NCBI RefSeq assembly: GCF_008831285.2
Contig: NC_045141.1
Span: 10,900,106-10,964,105, forward strand
Direction of reading: 5' to 3'
Length of the DNA: 64,000 nucleotides
Source of the DNA: Nymphaea colorata
Taxonomy: Eukaryota; Streptophyta; Magnoliopsida; Nymphaeales; Nymphaeaceae
Shown here: one piece after another, positions 25,345-37,330 of the stretch
Layout: each line of letters opens with the position of its first letter
How positions within the stretch are numbered: position 1 is the first letter of the stretch
Notes under the pieces: model-generated
Told to the model about the DNA's origin: nothing
What the model saw: only the letters and a program-made list of their open reading frames with translations
Database searches by the model: none
Translations under genes and position numbers: made by a program

Positions 25345-28300
25345 CGATCCAAAACTTGTACCAAATTAAATACTTATTTGGCTTTTGAAAAAAATATGAA
25401 TTCTTAATATTTAAGATTTTGTTTTGTTTCGTATATTAATTTTTAAATCACTGGAAAGCCAAATGTTGACATACAGACACATACGCACCCGATTACATGA
25501 GGGTTCAAAAGCACTGGATGGCTAAGAATTGTAAAAAAAAATCAGCGATTGAAGGCACCACATATAAATATGCACTAAACGTACCATGAATTGTTGATGC
25601 ACCATTTTAAGCAGTTGCTAATGCTTGTTTAACGACTGTTTTTTGGCGACAAATTTAAAATTTTTAGTCATTTAACATGTTCAAACACATACACAAAAGG
25701 GTAGAGGCAATTTTGGGTACTATATGAACAATTGCCGGTAAAGCTAAAACTTTTTTTTTATGAGACACTAAATATATAATTAACAAATTTTCAATTGGCC
25801 CTGAAACAAGGACCAAAGTCTGATGGGGCTGCCTCACATAACTAGACCCAGCTCCATCGAAATGAACATGTAAATGCAAAGTTTCAGCTCCACCTGTGTC
25901 CCTGGCAATTGTCCTGACTCACAAAAAACTTATCTTTATTTGATATTTAGGATATTTTTTTTTCATTTACATACTAGTGTCCCTAAAACAATTTCAAATT
26001 CTGCACGCACATATACATATACTTAGCTCATATAATTTGCGTATGAATGATGAATTTTCACGTCTGATGATTGGGACATTGTGGGCAGTTGATTTTAATT
26101 TCAAGATCGTAAGTACTTACAGTTATGATTCACCTTCGCGTCAATTATCTAAACGTTGTGTTCTGCACTAGTAGATTAGATATTGTGGGCCAATTTCAAT
26201 GAATTAATTACCATTTGTGAGAAAAGATGATGCGTCTCTTGACTGGGTGTAGGTGTACGTCGAGCTCACAGTCATTGCCCATATAATAAGCGCGCGTGTG
26301 CGCGTGGGCTACTCTCTCTTCGAGAGTGAGTTGCGTGTCGTGCATGCAAGACATATACTAGGAGTTGGGGGTTATGTTAGAAATTATTCAAAAGAATGTA
26401 TTTTTTAATCATTTCACTTTTTTTTTGTTTTTTTTTATAAGAATTTTTTTTATTAACCAAAAGACATTTTGGTCAATAATTATACTGGCACAAGCCGACA
26501 CGTATAACGAGCTCTGGCTCTCCAATTCAGCTTTCAATGAAAAGCATATTATTAATAGAATATTTTTTCCCTTTGAACCTATATAAGCGTAGATAAGTGT
26601 CAAAATATAAAATCACTTTTAACAGAAACTTCTAATCTTTTGCTAGTCTTTGCACAAATTAGTTCATCGGTTTGACTCCTAACAAATGGAGATAAGTGTC
26701 AAAATTATTTGATTACATATTTCTACTAAATTGAACGTGATAAGCAACCGTCAATTTTTGTGGAGGCTCAACTTGAGGTTTATATATATGTATATGTATG
26801 TCTATTTCCTTTGTAGCACTCAGATTTTTGTCCGGTGAGGGGCTGAGCATTGGCTGGCTATTTGACCCACAGGTCGACCTGGCCAAAAACTTTAGCAGGG
26901 TTAGACCATCCTAGGAAAGGAGTGTTTGACTTACCTAATATACACATTTGAAACTCCATCTGTTTTCTATTTTTTTATTTAGTTTTTTTTTCTCCCTCTT
27001 TAGAGGACTTCTTGGTTCCCAATTTTGTTAAGTATTTCCATTTTATCAGCTCACTCTCTCTTTCTCTCACATCTACCTTGGCAAGACACCAGTAGCTGGC
27101 TCCCTTTCTCAACCATCATCTTTCAACAGCAGGTACTTTCCCTCTCTCTATAAAAAAAAAAATAAAAAAGAAAAGAAAACAGAGCAGGATGGCTGAGGAT
27201 TTTGCAGACATTAGAGAACAAATTTCAAATGCGGTTGATCGTATATTTGGCGGAGCATCCAACAGGCATGAAGTTCTCAATTGGGCTTGAGTCGATAACA
27301 ATCAGACCGGCTTTGGGCTGCGGCAAGGGTTTTCGACTTAAGCTTTAGATCCACCCAGCCAAATATACCTTTTTTCTCATTATTCTATCTGTCATCAAGG
27401 TGGCTAGCCCTTACTAATTTCACTTACTCAATCTCTCTCTAAAAGGATAAAGAGAGTGGATAGGGGTTCAACCAATCCATCGTGATACATTGTTGAGAGG
27501 AAAACCAATGAAAAGAAAAAGTAATATCTAATACCAGAAAATGAAAATACTTACCACATTTTTATCCTTGTTTTTTCTTTCAACCATATAATATTACTAT
27601 AGATCAGATAGCACACTTAAGTAGATTTTGATCGCCAAAGTCAACAGTTTATATATATAGGCCATTTTTTAAGTCATTATAGTGTGAATCAGGCTGAGTC
27701 AGCTTAAATGTTCTAAAATTTTATGTACTTTTAATTAATTTTTAATGCATTTTTCTTTTTTTATTTAAGAACTACTTTTAAAATATTTTTGCTCAGTTCA
27801 CAATAGATTTAGCTGATCACCAATTTTTTTGTTTTTAACTAAATTAATTAAATTACTAATGCATACAGGTAATAGGGGCCTTTGAACGAAAACTTCATTT
27901 AACCAAGTTTTGTAGAAATTGGTTTTCATAATGACGTCAAAATAATGAAAAAAACACGGTAAAAGCGTGATAAAAATATAAATAATTCATTCTAGAGTTT
28001 TTCTCAAAAGAGAAAAAGATGTGTTTCTATTTTTTGGCTTTCATTGTTTTTAACGTCCTTATCTGATTTTGTACAAAAATGATGGGTTTGCTCTGATTAT
28101 GCCTTGTATATACTTGATTTCATGAAAATACAATTATCATTATTGTAGCCCTAATTAAATTTGGCTTTCCATCTGCTTCGATACGCTTGGTACCCTTCAA
28201 ATCTTCAGATTTGATCCGTCCTGCCGAGAAAATTTGTAATTAAAATCCCAAAATTTTTTGAAGATATTAAGCTTAAAGTACTTTTGGATACTAATTGTTT

Positions 28301-28715
28301 AAAATTCAGCCTGTGTATAAGAATTTGCCAGAATTTAATTGATTTTTTCTACAAAAATTGTTTTAGAAAATTTGAAAAACACAAACACATGCTCAGACAA
28401 CAGTGGTGGTTCTATCATTCGATGTTTTTTTTCCGGAATAATCACTCAACTGCATTTTTCTTTCGTTCCTTTTTCCTTATTCAAAGAATTCTCATTTGCA
28501 ATAGTTGGCTTTTGATTGAAAAAAAAAAAAAAATCTTATAGGTTCTTCTTCTTACCTCTGTCCTAATGACAGTTGCACTTGTTTCAGGACCTAGATCTTC
28601 ACAACAATCAAATATATATAAAGCATAATCACGGGAAACCCGTCTTTTTGTTCTAGCATGCACGAGTCTTGTTGAAGCTTTGGCCCTTTGATACTTTTAT
28701 GTGTCGAAGTTGGTG
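25345..28715. other. Repeat-rich DNA of unit A with no recognisable gene
   Basis: This region matches 57852-59590 and 63370-64000 of unit B with many indels; about 725 bp (25561-26285) is absent from unit B. No protein family is recognisable. There are T-rich stretches at 26400-26460 and a CG-dinucleotide-rich alternating stretch (gcgcgcgtgtgcgcgtg) at 26289-26305. Confidence 0.6.
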
Positions 28716-28723
28716 TTTAAATC

Positions 28724-29022
28724 TAGGGCTACACACTAGCTGAGCCGAGCTCGAGCTCGGCTCAACTCATGTTTAGTCAGCTGGAGCTTGACTCGAGCTC
28801 GACACAAGCTTAACAGAAGCTCAACTCGAGTGACTGTCTTCGAGCTTGAACTCGACTCGAGTGACTGTCTTCGAGCTTGAGCTTGAACTCCTGATCAAAC
28901 ATACTCGAGTTTATATTTAAGCTCGAACTTGACTCATATAAAAAACTAGTCAATCTCGAGTCGAGTTTACCCGAGCGAGTTGGAGTCGAGCCCGAGTTGG
29001 CTCGATTTGTTGTGCAGCCCTA
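28724..29022. mobile_element. hAT-type MITE (299 bp) with perfect 8-bp target duplication
   Basis: Ends are TAGGGCTACACAC and TTGTGCAGCCCTA. The flanks tttaaatc (28716-28723) and tttaaatc (29023-29030) are identical 8-mers, the hAT signature. The interior is rich in CGAGCTCGAG-type self-complementary motifs and has a directly repeated gactgtcttcgagcttga block. The same family forms the larger element at 40871-42874. Confidence 0.92.
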
Positions 29023-29476
29023 TTTAAATCTAAAGAGAAAACAAAAGAAAAGTTTGTATACGATTCAATCATGCTCAGACGTTGCTAGATGATTAAAATT
29101 AACAAATTTTATTACAAAAAACAAACAGCCACTGTAATTAGCAACGGTTTACAATGGAGTGATCGTTTACACATTTTTAAATTTTAACCACCGTCCACCT
29201 ATCAGATATATGAAAACATCGGTACTAAACTGATAAGAGTTGCATTGGTTACTCACTATCCATTTTCATTGTTTGCACCATTTTTCATTTTTTATATATA
29301 TATATATACACATTGATGTTAACTATGACCAAATGTGACACACTCTCTCTCCCTCTCCCTCTCTCCCTCTCTCTAGTTACGGCTGTTTGACCTCTTGGCT
29401 GGAGAAAAACACTCGCTTGAACAAAATCTCTCTCTTTCCCCACTAGGCCTCCGTCATAAGCTTCGAATCGACCAAC

Positions 29477-30408
29477 ATGGCCCTCCTAATTCGCTCCGTT
29501 GAGATGACAACCCTCCTGATCGCCACCAGTTTCTTTATCATGTTCCTCTTTAAGCTCCGGTCCAAGCTCATGCAGAGAAAAGACACTCCAACTCTGCCCC
29601 CTATGCCAGCAGAATGGCTGCCGGTTGTCGGCCATATGCACCTGCTCTCCCCTAAGTCTCAAGCACTGAAGGAGACCTTTTGACGGTGGCATGAAGAGTA
29701 TGGCCCTGTCTTGATGCTCCAACTTTGCTTTCACCAAATGCTAGTTGTGAGCAGCTGGCAGAATGACCTCACCTTCAGCAACCGGCCGCTCTGTGCAGCC
29801 GCCAAGTACTTGGTAGATGATGACTATATGTTTCATTTTGCTTTGTATGGAGATCACTGGCGTGAGATGAGAAAGATAGCAGTGTTGGAGATGCTCTCCA
29901 ACCGGCAGATTACATCTTTCGCAGATCATAGCACATCCGAGATCACAATGCACAAATCAGTGAGGCCTATAGGTTGTGGCTTGCCAATGACCAACAGCCG
30001 GTGAAGGTGGATATGAGGATATGGTGGCTCGGACCGTGGCCGGTAAGGACTATGCCACAGGCCGAGGCAGAGACGACAAGAAGGCATGTGAATTTGACCG
30101 TCGCAGCTGGGAGGCGCTGAGACTCTTTACTGTGTTTGTGGTGTCGGACTCTTTCCTGTTCCTTGAAGTGCTTGACATCAAAGGGTGGATTCGCACCATG
30201 AAAAGGGTCACTGGGGAGCTGGATGCATTCCTTGGCCCCTGTGTGGAGGAACATCGCCAGAGAAGGAAGTCCACCTCCGACTACCAGTCATGACTTCATT
30301 GACGTGTTGCTATGTCATTTCAAGGAGGGTGAGGGCGCACAGCGGGCAACTAAATCTGCTGTTACGGTAAAATTGAGTCCTATTTTGAAAGTTTGTTTCA
30401 AAGAATAG
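29477..30408 (+). pseudogene. Cytochrome P450 pseudogene, CYP82-like, first-exon part only
   Basis: The start reads like a P450: ATG, an N-terminal membrane anchor, a proline-rich hinge (LPPMPAEWLPVVGHMHLL) and then EEYGPVLMLQL. The helix-C motif WREMRKIA is intact, followed by LSNRQI. Later pieces (DMR, VAGKDY, VVSDSFLFLEVLDIKGW, HDFIDVLL) follow CYP82 order. Lesions seen are an in-frame TGA at 29681-29683, a small deletion after VVSSWQ, and three reading-frame changes (near 29950, 30020 and 30290). Nothing after about 30408 matches the I-helix, ExxR or the heme-cysteine loop, so the C-terminal exon is missing. CYP82 enzymes are ER-bound monooxygenases of specialised metabolism. The assignment to CYP82 is from recognition of motifs, not a search. 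Confidence 0.85.
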
Positions 30409-30799
30409 CATTGATTTTTCCACTGTTCAAAATTTGATATAATAAACGCCATCCATTTTTATTTTTATTATTATAGAAACGTGTTAAACTGAAAGAAAAA
30501 GTTATTGTAAAAACAAGTTAAACTGAAAAACAAACTAACCTAGTATATGTGCCCTATCAAAACATTCTTAACATTATATCTATGCAGATCTATTATATAA
30601 AAAAGTGTTTTAGCAACAGATTTTGAGTGGCGTGGTATTTATCCCTGATTTAGTGGTGTACCAATTATTCTCTTTATATATGTATACATATAATGTTGTT
30701 GTGTAGCAAATGTTATTGGATGGAAAAATATTAAAAATATGTCATTAAAAAATACCGTTCACATGAATATTAGTGACAGTTTGTAATGAAAATTTAAAC

Positions 30800-30859
<60 letters not shown>

Positions 30860-31149
30860 TGTATGTATGTATGTATGTATATAAAATAAAGGATAAAAAT
30901 CAAACTCTTAAATTCACGTTAAAAAAAGTTTTAAACAAAATGTGAATCTTTTAACATGTTTATGAACATTAATTTAATATAAATAATGTTTTATTTCAAG
31001 TCATTTTTTGTAAAAATAATTGATTTTTATATTACCTAAATGTGAATCTTTTAACTTGTTTATGAACGTCAATTTTAATATAAAATCTCCCTCCTCTTCA
31101 TCGCTTTACCCTTCCTATCTCCCCATTTGAAAACATCCTCCTCTGCTCC
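30409..31149. other. AT-rich DNA after the P450 relic, with (AT)n(GTAT)n microsatellite
   Basis: No second P450 exon or other gene is seen. Positions 30804-30882 are about 14 AT repeats followed by about 12 GTAT repeats. A direct repeat (aatgtgaatcttttaac...gtttatgaac) occurs at about 30938 and 31038. Confidence 0.7.
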
Positions 31150-31905
31150 TAGAGAACCCTTCCTAGCCATCTGACCCCTTGAATATTAGGTAACAAGATA
31201 CTTTTCATGTAGGTTTCCCACTTCAGTCTTCTTGCAAGTATTTCCACAGCAATAATGAACAAGTATGGTGAAAGTGGGACCCCTTGACGGATACCTTTGG
31301 CACTTTCAGAAAGTGTTCCCTCTCTACCATTGATCACCAAAGCCAACGTTGGGGAAGTGAGACACTTCATGATCAGTACAGTACAATCAACTCCTCATTA
31401 AAGCCCAAAACTTCTAGCTTTCCTTAAAAATCCTCATCTCATTCTGTCGTATGCCTTGGAAATATCTAATTTCTGAAAGACTGATTTTTCCTTTGAATTC
31501 TCCATACTATGCACCATTTCATGTATGAACAGAATTTGATCTTGAATAACTCGCTGGGGTAAGACAGCTCCTTGGTCTGCTCCAATAATCTTATCCAAAA
31601 TATTTCTCATTCTCCTCACCATTGACCTGGCAATGGTTTTGTAGATTGTATTACGCAAGGAGATGGGCTGGAGATCTTTCAAAATTACTGCGTTTGCAAC
31701 CTTGGGAATCAGCATGATATGAGTTCTATTTACTTGGTGAACTAATTCTCTTGTTCGAAAAAAGTCACATACAGCTGCTACCACGTCATCACCTATAATA
31801 TGCCAAAAAGTTTTCAAAAACTTAGCATTGTATCCATCACGCCCATGAGACTTTCTATTGGGTAAACAGAAGACGTCCTTCTAAACTTCTTGCTCCGTAA
31901 CAGGT
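31150..31905 (-). pseudogene. LINE reverse-transcriptase fragment ending at the duplication boundary
   Basis: On the minus strand the order is PVTEQEV, then SHGRDGYNAKFLKTFWHIIGDD, then VNRTHIMLIPKVANAV, then FQKLDISKAYDRM (RT block A), then GIRQGVPLSPYLFIIAVEIL (block B). This is the usual order of plant L1-type RT. It has a few stops and frame changes. The N-terminal side stops exactly where unit B begins, so the fragment was truncated by the duplication breakpoint. No endonuclease domain or tail is present. Confidence 0.85.
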
Positions 31906-33990
31906 CTGCACAATTCATATGTATGCCCAAAAACCCACAAACTATTGAGTTTTGAACCTTATAAAATTGAATCCACAAAACAAGTTTGAATGGTTTTTTT
32001 TGCATCATATAATTTAGGTTATTTCGAATGGTTGGGTTCCACAGCCATGTTCCAAGCAAAATGGCTTGACGGTTTGATGGTAAAATCAAATTCCCCTATA
32101 TATTAGGTATTTCTTTGTTTCCGATTTTTTATGTTTATTTTGACTATTTTGTCAATGAAGCAACAGCTTTTGTAGTGGCAATCCCCACTCTTTGTAGAGA
32201 TGGGGGTTATGCTTGTTCTTGTTTGATAAGTGTGTTTTTTATGCTCATTGTGACTTGTTTATGATATACAGTTTCATTCACAAATATTTGTGTTCTCTGC
32301 AGGTTTTTTAAGTACCTTGAATGTTTGAGCTTGAAGTTTTGTCAAGATCATTTGAAGATCTCTTTGTTTTCTAAAAGTTTGGTTCCAGATTTACGTGGTA
32401 CTAACTGGCTATATTATCAGGTGAACTACTCTTTGCTGTCCCAGGAAGTGTGCTGGCTTTACAGACATCCAAATTTAAGCCAAATTTAAGTTAACGTATG
32501 CAACATGAGTGATGAGGTTACCTTGACCAAATGTTTAAACTTAAGGATTTGAAGTACAATTAGTTTATCCACATTTTTTAAAGACTGGTTAACAGTGGTT
32601 GATCCCTGAAAGTAACTAGAAATGGTAGCACTGAAAATGGAACTAGATATATTCAAAATTTAATCCTTTAGACATGAATTAGTTGATGTAAGCATTGTCT
32701 GGACTCTAAGTGCCACCATTGTCTGTAGGGAGAGGTTGTAGCTTAACTTAATTGAAAGAGAGAGAGAGAGAGAGTATTAATCCTCAAAATAGGGCATTAA
32801 TTAATGGTGACATGTGCATAATGTCATTGAAATTGCCTAACTTTATTTTTAATAGGAACATATACCAAAAATGCCTACCAGCTGGAAGAAGTTCATCTAT
32901 CTGCCATGTGTGTAACATTTTGAGTGACCTAAATAACCCTATTTGACAAGAAATCATTAAAACTTGTTAAAATGCTGTGCCATTTTCATAAATTAATAAA
33001 AATTTTAATAGTACCAAAGTACCTCTCATCATAGTTTAGCAAATAGTATGTTCTGTGTTTTGCGTGGCTGTGTGGGATATAAATGGGATAGTTGAAAATT
33101 GATGTACACTTCCAAGACTGTTCTGTCAACTATTGGTTCTTTTAGTAATATAAACAATGTTATCCACATCATACAATATGTACCGTATATGTTTAGAAAA
33201 CCTATACGTTATACTTATTATACATGATATGCTCATGTACCATAAGTGTATCGCCCATATCATATGATACACGTGATACTTCCCCGTATCATACGATATG
33301 GGCTAAAAATGCAAAAAGGGTCCATTTTTTTGAGTGTATATTTTTAAACATCCCTCGCTTCCCCTCCATTCTAAACACTTAAGAGCTGTGGGAGGGAGAG
33401 GTTTTGCTAGTTTTCACAAAAAATAGCCAAGAAATCATCGATTTAGGAGAATACTCCCGAATGGAGAAAGTTTTCTTGCAGTGGGAATGATACGGGGCTT
33501 GGAAAAAGAGGGCTTTTGGGTTTCTAACACAAAAAAGATAAACAAAAAAATTCATTTTCACCCTTCAATCGTTGATTTCTCTTATTTCCTACAGTTAAGA
33601 GTAGGTTTTTACTAGTGAAGATATAATGACAGATCCCACATATCAATGGTGTACAAGGATAGATCTAAAAAATCGCTTAAAAGTTTAAGTATAATTTTTG
33701 TAAACACATAATATCAGGACGGATGTGGTACACACCATGATGTGGCTTAGTGCCCTGTTTCAACTGACGACCACGAGATTGTTGTTTGATACTTGGTAGC
33801 CTTTGAGTCAATTTTCATGCTTCTAATTTTAAAATTTGACTTTTTTTTATCAAGTTTGGAAGCTTCCCAATATAAAAATCAAATATTGATTTGTTTACAT
33901 GGCTCGGTGAGCAAAAATGTTTTTGCTTGCTTGTCTCATTGTGAGCTCTGACAATGGCATAAATCATGAGGATACAACTTACTGTCATAG

Positions 33991-34234
33991 GATTGAGGAA
34001 GAGGTGGCAAGGCAGGCAAATGAAGCGGAAATGAATTTCAAAGATTTGGACGAATTTGAGTGTGAAAGAAAGGCTCTCTTGGAAAAGCATCGTCATAAGC
34101 TTCAAAAGGTTAAACTACAAAATTTAGAAGCAAAAATTTCGTTGGAGAAGCTGATGGCCAAGGAGAGAAATGAGCTGCAGGAGAAGTATATGGAGATGAC
34201 CCGGAAAGCATTCCGTGGTTCTAATTCAACTTAA
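33991..34234 (+). CDS. Duplicated SGS3 terminal exon, copy B (use unknown)
   Basis: This is the unit B copy of SGS3 exon 5. It follows acttactgtcatag, keeps the phase-2 acceptor and encodes 80 residues to a TAA stop at the same place. By eye it differs from copy A at 10 of 241 coding bases. Seven residues change (G/A, E/D, I/L, E/K, M/I, E/S, I/F) and only two changes are silent, which suggests weak or no selection on one copy. Splicing to it from exon 4 would need a 23.8-kb intron and would skip the nearer copy. It could be an alternative last exon or an unused duplicate; no other SGS3 exons are repeated. Confidence 0.6.
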
Positions 34235-34797
34235 TAATGTAAGTTGAATTATGTTGGTGAAGACTCATTTAACTCTTTTATATTTGGATGACCAGCAACT
34301 TATTTTCTGCTTTTGTAAGACGTCTCGTGGAGCTTTAGATTTATCAAATCCTTGTTATCATCATGCTTGTCTAACCTGCATAAGTTATTACATGCTACTT
34401 TGGCATTTCCTTTTGATAATGCAGAGCTTGCTTTTCCGTTTCATTTGGTGAGAGAGAGAGAGAGAAAGAGAGTTCAGTTATCATCTAATGTGGAATGTTT
34501 GGTGGATCTGATTTTAGTCTGTAGCTAATGTGGTATCATTCTTCTTTACCTGTAATGAGTAGTAAGTAAAATGAAGTATGAGATTTGACATTAGTTTCAT
34601 AGACCAATTTTTTCTGCAAAATGCACTTTGCAGTAATGATTGTCTACTTTCAAAGTATGACAGCTAGATGTATTATATATTCTTGACAATGTTACTAGGA
34701 TAATTGCACTCATATTTGATTGGGATTAAATTTATAAATTTGTTAAACACATTGATATATCTTGTACTTTCCTCGCACATGCTGATCATGGTTTATT

Positions 34798-35147
34798 CTA
34801 TGTCACCATAGTGCAGGGTGCCGGTGCCGGTGCCGGAACGGCACATCCCAAAAAATTTAAGTGCGGCGTTGCGACAAGGGTATTTTATTATGATTATTAT
34901 TTTTAATTTATTATATACATAACAGAATAAGCATATTATTACAATTTAGTTATTAATGTATATGACATACTTGAATAATTGTATTGCATAGAAAAATATC
35001 AAAACAACATATATTATATAAGTAATTTAGTAATATGACATTCTAACAGGGCTCGGGTGTGAATCAGAGACGCACCCATGTCCGGTGCGCACCTGACTCA
35101 ATGCAGACTTCGGTGCGGCAGTAAAATAGAAGAGTCCGGTGACTTAG
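34798..35147. mobile_element. hAT-type MITE (350 bp), only in unit B
   Basis: Ends are ctatgtcacc and ggtgacttag (inverted), and identical 8-mers ggtttatt flank it (34790-34797 and 35148-35155). Unit A has the empty site catggtttatttaactc near 16800. The interior has ggtgccggtgccgg repeats and an AT-rich middle. It is the same family as 22619-22947, which predates the duplication, so the family was active before and after it. Confidence 0.93.
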
Positions 35148-35639
35148 GGTTTATTTAACTCACTTTGCCTCTAGTCAGAATTTAATATTGCTATAAAAAA
35201 GGGAATTTCACCAAGAAATAATTTTTTGGTAATAGTAGGTGACATATTTAAGGTTTCTATATTATTGGAAACAACTCTAATTTTGGTTTCCATGTCTGAA
35301 GTTACACTTTTGTTCGTCTAACAAAAAATATTATATTGTAAGATGGTGTAACAAGTAAAAATGAATAACGGCTCCAGGTTGGACTTCCTTGTACGCGTCA
35401 TTGGTGTTCCATATATTCATTTTTTGGCTTTTGGTTCCAAATTTTCCTCGGTTCTTGCTTCCCCTAACTTCACAGTAATTTAACACTTTCTCCATCATCC
35501 CAGCATCTATCCATTATTGATGGTAGATCAACAACATTCACGTGACATCCTTGAATTTTGCGTGTACAGTAGGTGACTGTAAAATATATAAAGCACAAGG
35601 CATCGAAATCTTTCTTGATTGACCTTTGGCTCACCCCCA

Positions 35640-37330
35640 AATTTTATTAACTAAAAATTGGCGATATACAGTGAACAAAAATGGAAACTGCCCAAATTAA
35701 GTGGGCATGGTACCTCAAAAAAGTTTGGACCCTACAGGGCACGAGTTCAGTAAAAGGGCAACCACTTGACACGAACGAGTTACTGCAGCAGAACAAAAGG
35801 GAGTTTGACGTTTCAGCGTTGCGAGGTTGAGCAAGCATGTTTCTAATGTGTGATCTCCAATAACGAGGTCCAACTGTTAAGTGAATTGAATTAGTTTGGT
35901 TCATGAGCCTGAGAGCAATCTCATTTAGGAAATGCAGGTAGCTGTGAAAATTGAACCGCCTCAGGGTGGTAACAGCTGCAGCACCAATCTCCATATTTGG
36001 CCTGAGAATGCCATAGGCAATTTTAAAACAATCCGGCTGGTGCAGGCCCACCAGATGAGCACAAAAAGTTGAAGGGGGAACGAATCTGCCATCATCTACT
36101 TCAACACCCGTAGCAAACCAAAGCATCGTTTGTTCATGTAAGCACTGATTAATCAAAAGCACAAAAAGTTGAAGGGGGAACGAATCTGCCATCATCCACT
36201 TCAACACCCGTAGCAAACCAAAGCATCGTTTGTTCATGTAAGCACTGATTAATCAAAAGCTTATCTCACAGAGGGGGGAGAGATTCCCCATGTCTAACCC
36301 AATTACGAATTTTCCACACATTACCAATTACCAAAGGTAGAATTGCCTTCCAAACGTTCGATTTTCATCCTCTGCAAAACTGTTGTCCCTCCACTTGACC
36401 ATAGTATCGATTACGTCATCCTCTATCGGAAGGCCTCTTCCGGATTTGGTCCCAATCCATTTCCAGATGGCTTGGACCCATCTGCAGTGAAGAAGCAAAT
36501 GGGTTGTCGACTTCTCATCCCTCCGGCACATCACACATTGGTTGGCTAGGGCCAGCCCTTGTTTCTTACACCTATCTAAAGTGACTAACTTGTGCTGAGC
36601 AACAGGGTAACTAAAACAAACAACACTGGGAGGAGCTTTAGAGTACCAGAGATTGGAGTTCCAGCTCGTTTGAGTTCCCAAGTTTCTGATCCGGTCGTAA
36701 ATATCTATGCACGAGAGAGTAGAGGCATTAATATCACGCCACCAAAGAGTGTCCGGCTCCAAGATTTGCTGCAAAACATCAAAGACATGAGAAAACCATA
36801 GACTGCCCCACATCAGCCCTCACTTGATCTTCTTCCAACTTAATTTGGGCTATAGTTTTATCAAGATGTCTATCGGCACCAAGAAAATCAGGCCCATTCA
36901 CCCACCTATTAATAATACCCCAACCCCACGAATCAAACCAGAATCTAATGCTCCTCCCATCGCCTGGATCCATTGGACGTGGTGGCCAATCTTTGACCAA
37001 GCCCAAAGAATCACATTCCATGAAGCCGAACTGTTGGCCGATCTCCTCCAACGACTGTTCTGCCTAAGGTATTTCTGCCTTACCAACTCTGCCCATAAGG
37101 ACCCGCCACAATAAGCCCTGAACTCCCACTCAATCAACATGGCCTAGTTGAGGATGTGTAAGTCCTCAATGTTGATACCTCCTTCTTTGTAACAGTTGCA
37201 TACATCTTCCATCTAATGTTGAGGGGATGACAGTGGCCTTTCGTCTTAGCCCAAACAAAGTTAGTCAAAACTTTGTCCAAGCTTTGAAACGGTTCCGTGA
37301 GATAGTCGCAGCACTCTAGCTCAGTATTGA
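35640..37330 (-). pseudogene. LINE 3' half (post-RT region, zf-RVT), unit B copy
   Basis: Minus-strand order: a post-RT segment with DKVLTNFVWAKTK and KKEV near 37300-37170; GGSLWAELVRQKYLRQ and a WNVILWAWSKIG-like stretch at 37110-36950; and a zf-RVT region at 36813-36328 with CVMCRRDEKSTTHLLLHC and WVQAIWKWIG. A further open stretch of about 196 codons (36237-35647) contains the 100-bp tandem duplication. These match the end of ORF2 of plant L1-type LINEs in order. Stops and frame changes separate the blocks, so it is a relic. It abuts the Copia relic at about 37330. Confidence 0.8.
36061..36260. repeat. Tandem duplication, 2 x 100 bp, only in unit B
   Basis: The unit starting acaaaaagttgaagggggaa at 36061 recurs at 36161, almost identical (ctacttc versus ccacttc). 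Unit A has one copy (near 17756). One period is 100 bp, not a multiple of three, so the open frame across it is accidental. Confidence 0.95.

Larger units (their letters stand above)
13971..31907. repeat. Tandem segmental duplication, unit A (~17.9 kb)
   Basis: From about 13971 the sequence aligns collinearly with DNA starting at about 31908. Matching anchors are 13985/31920 (tatgtatgcccaaaa), 16013/33991 (SGS3 exon), 19193/49778, 22464/52960, 24447/54668, 25342/57852 and 28263/63991. Divergence read by eye is a few percent in substitutions plus many indels. Unit A lacks the gypsy element, the MITE at 34798-35147 and the 100-bp duplication of unit B. It has its own insertions at about 18490-18605, 24939-25125 and 25561-26285. 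It ends within a LINE fragment directly before unit B begins. Confidence 0.88.
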
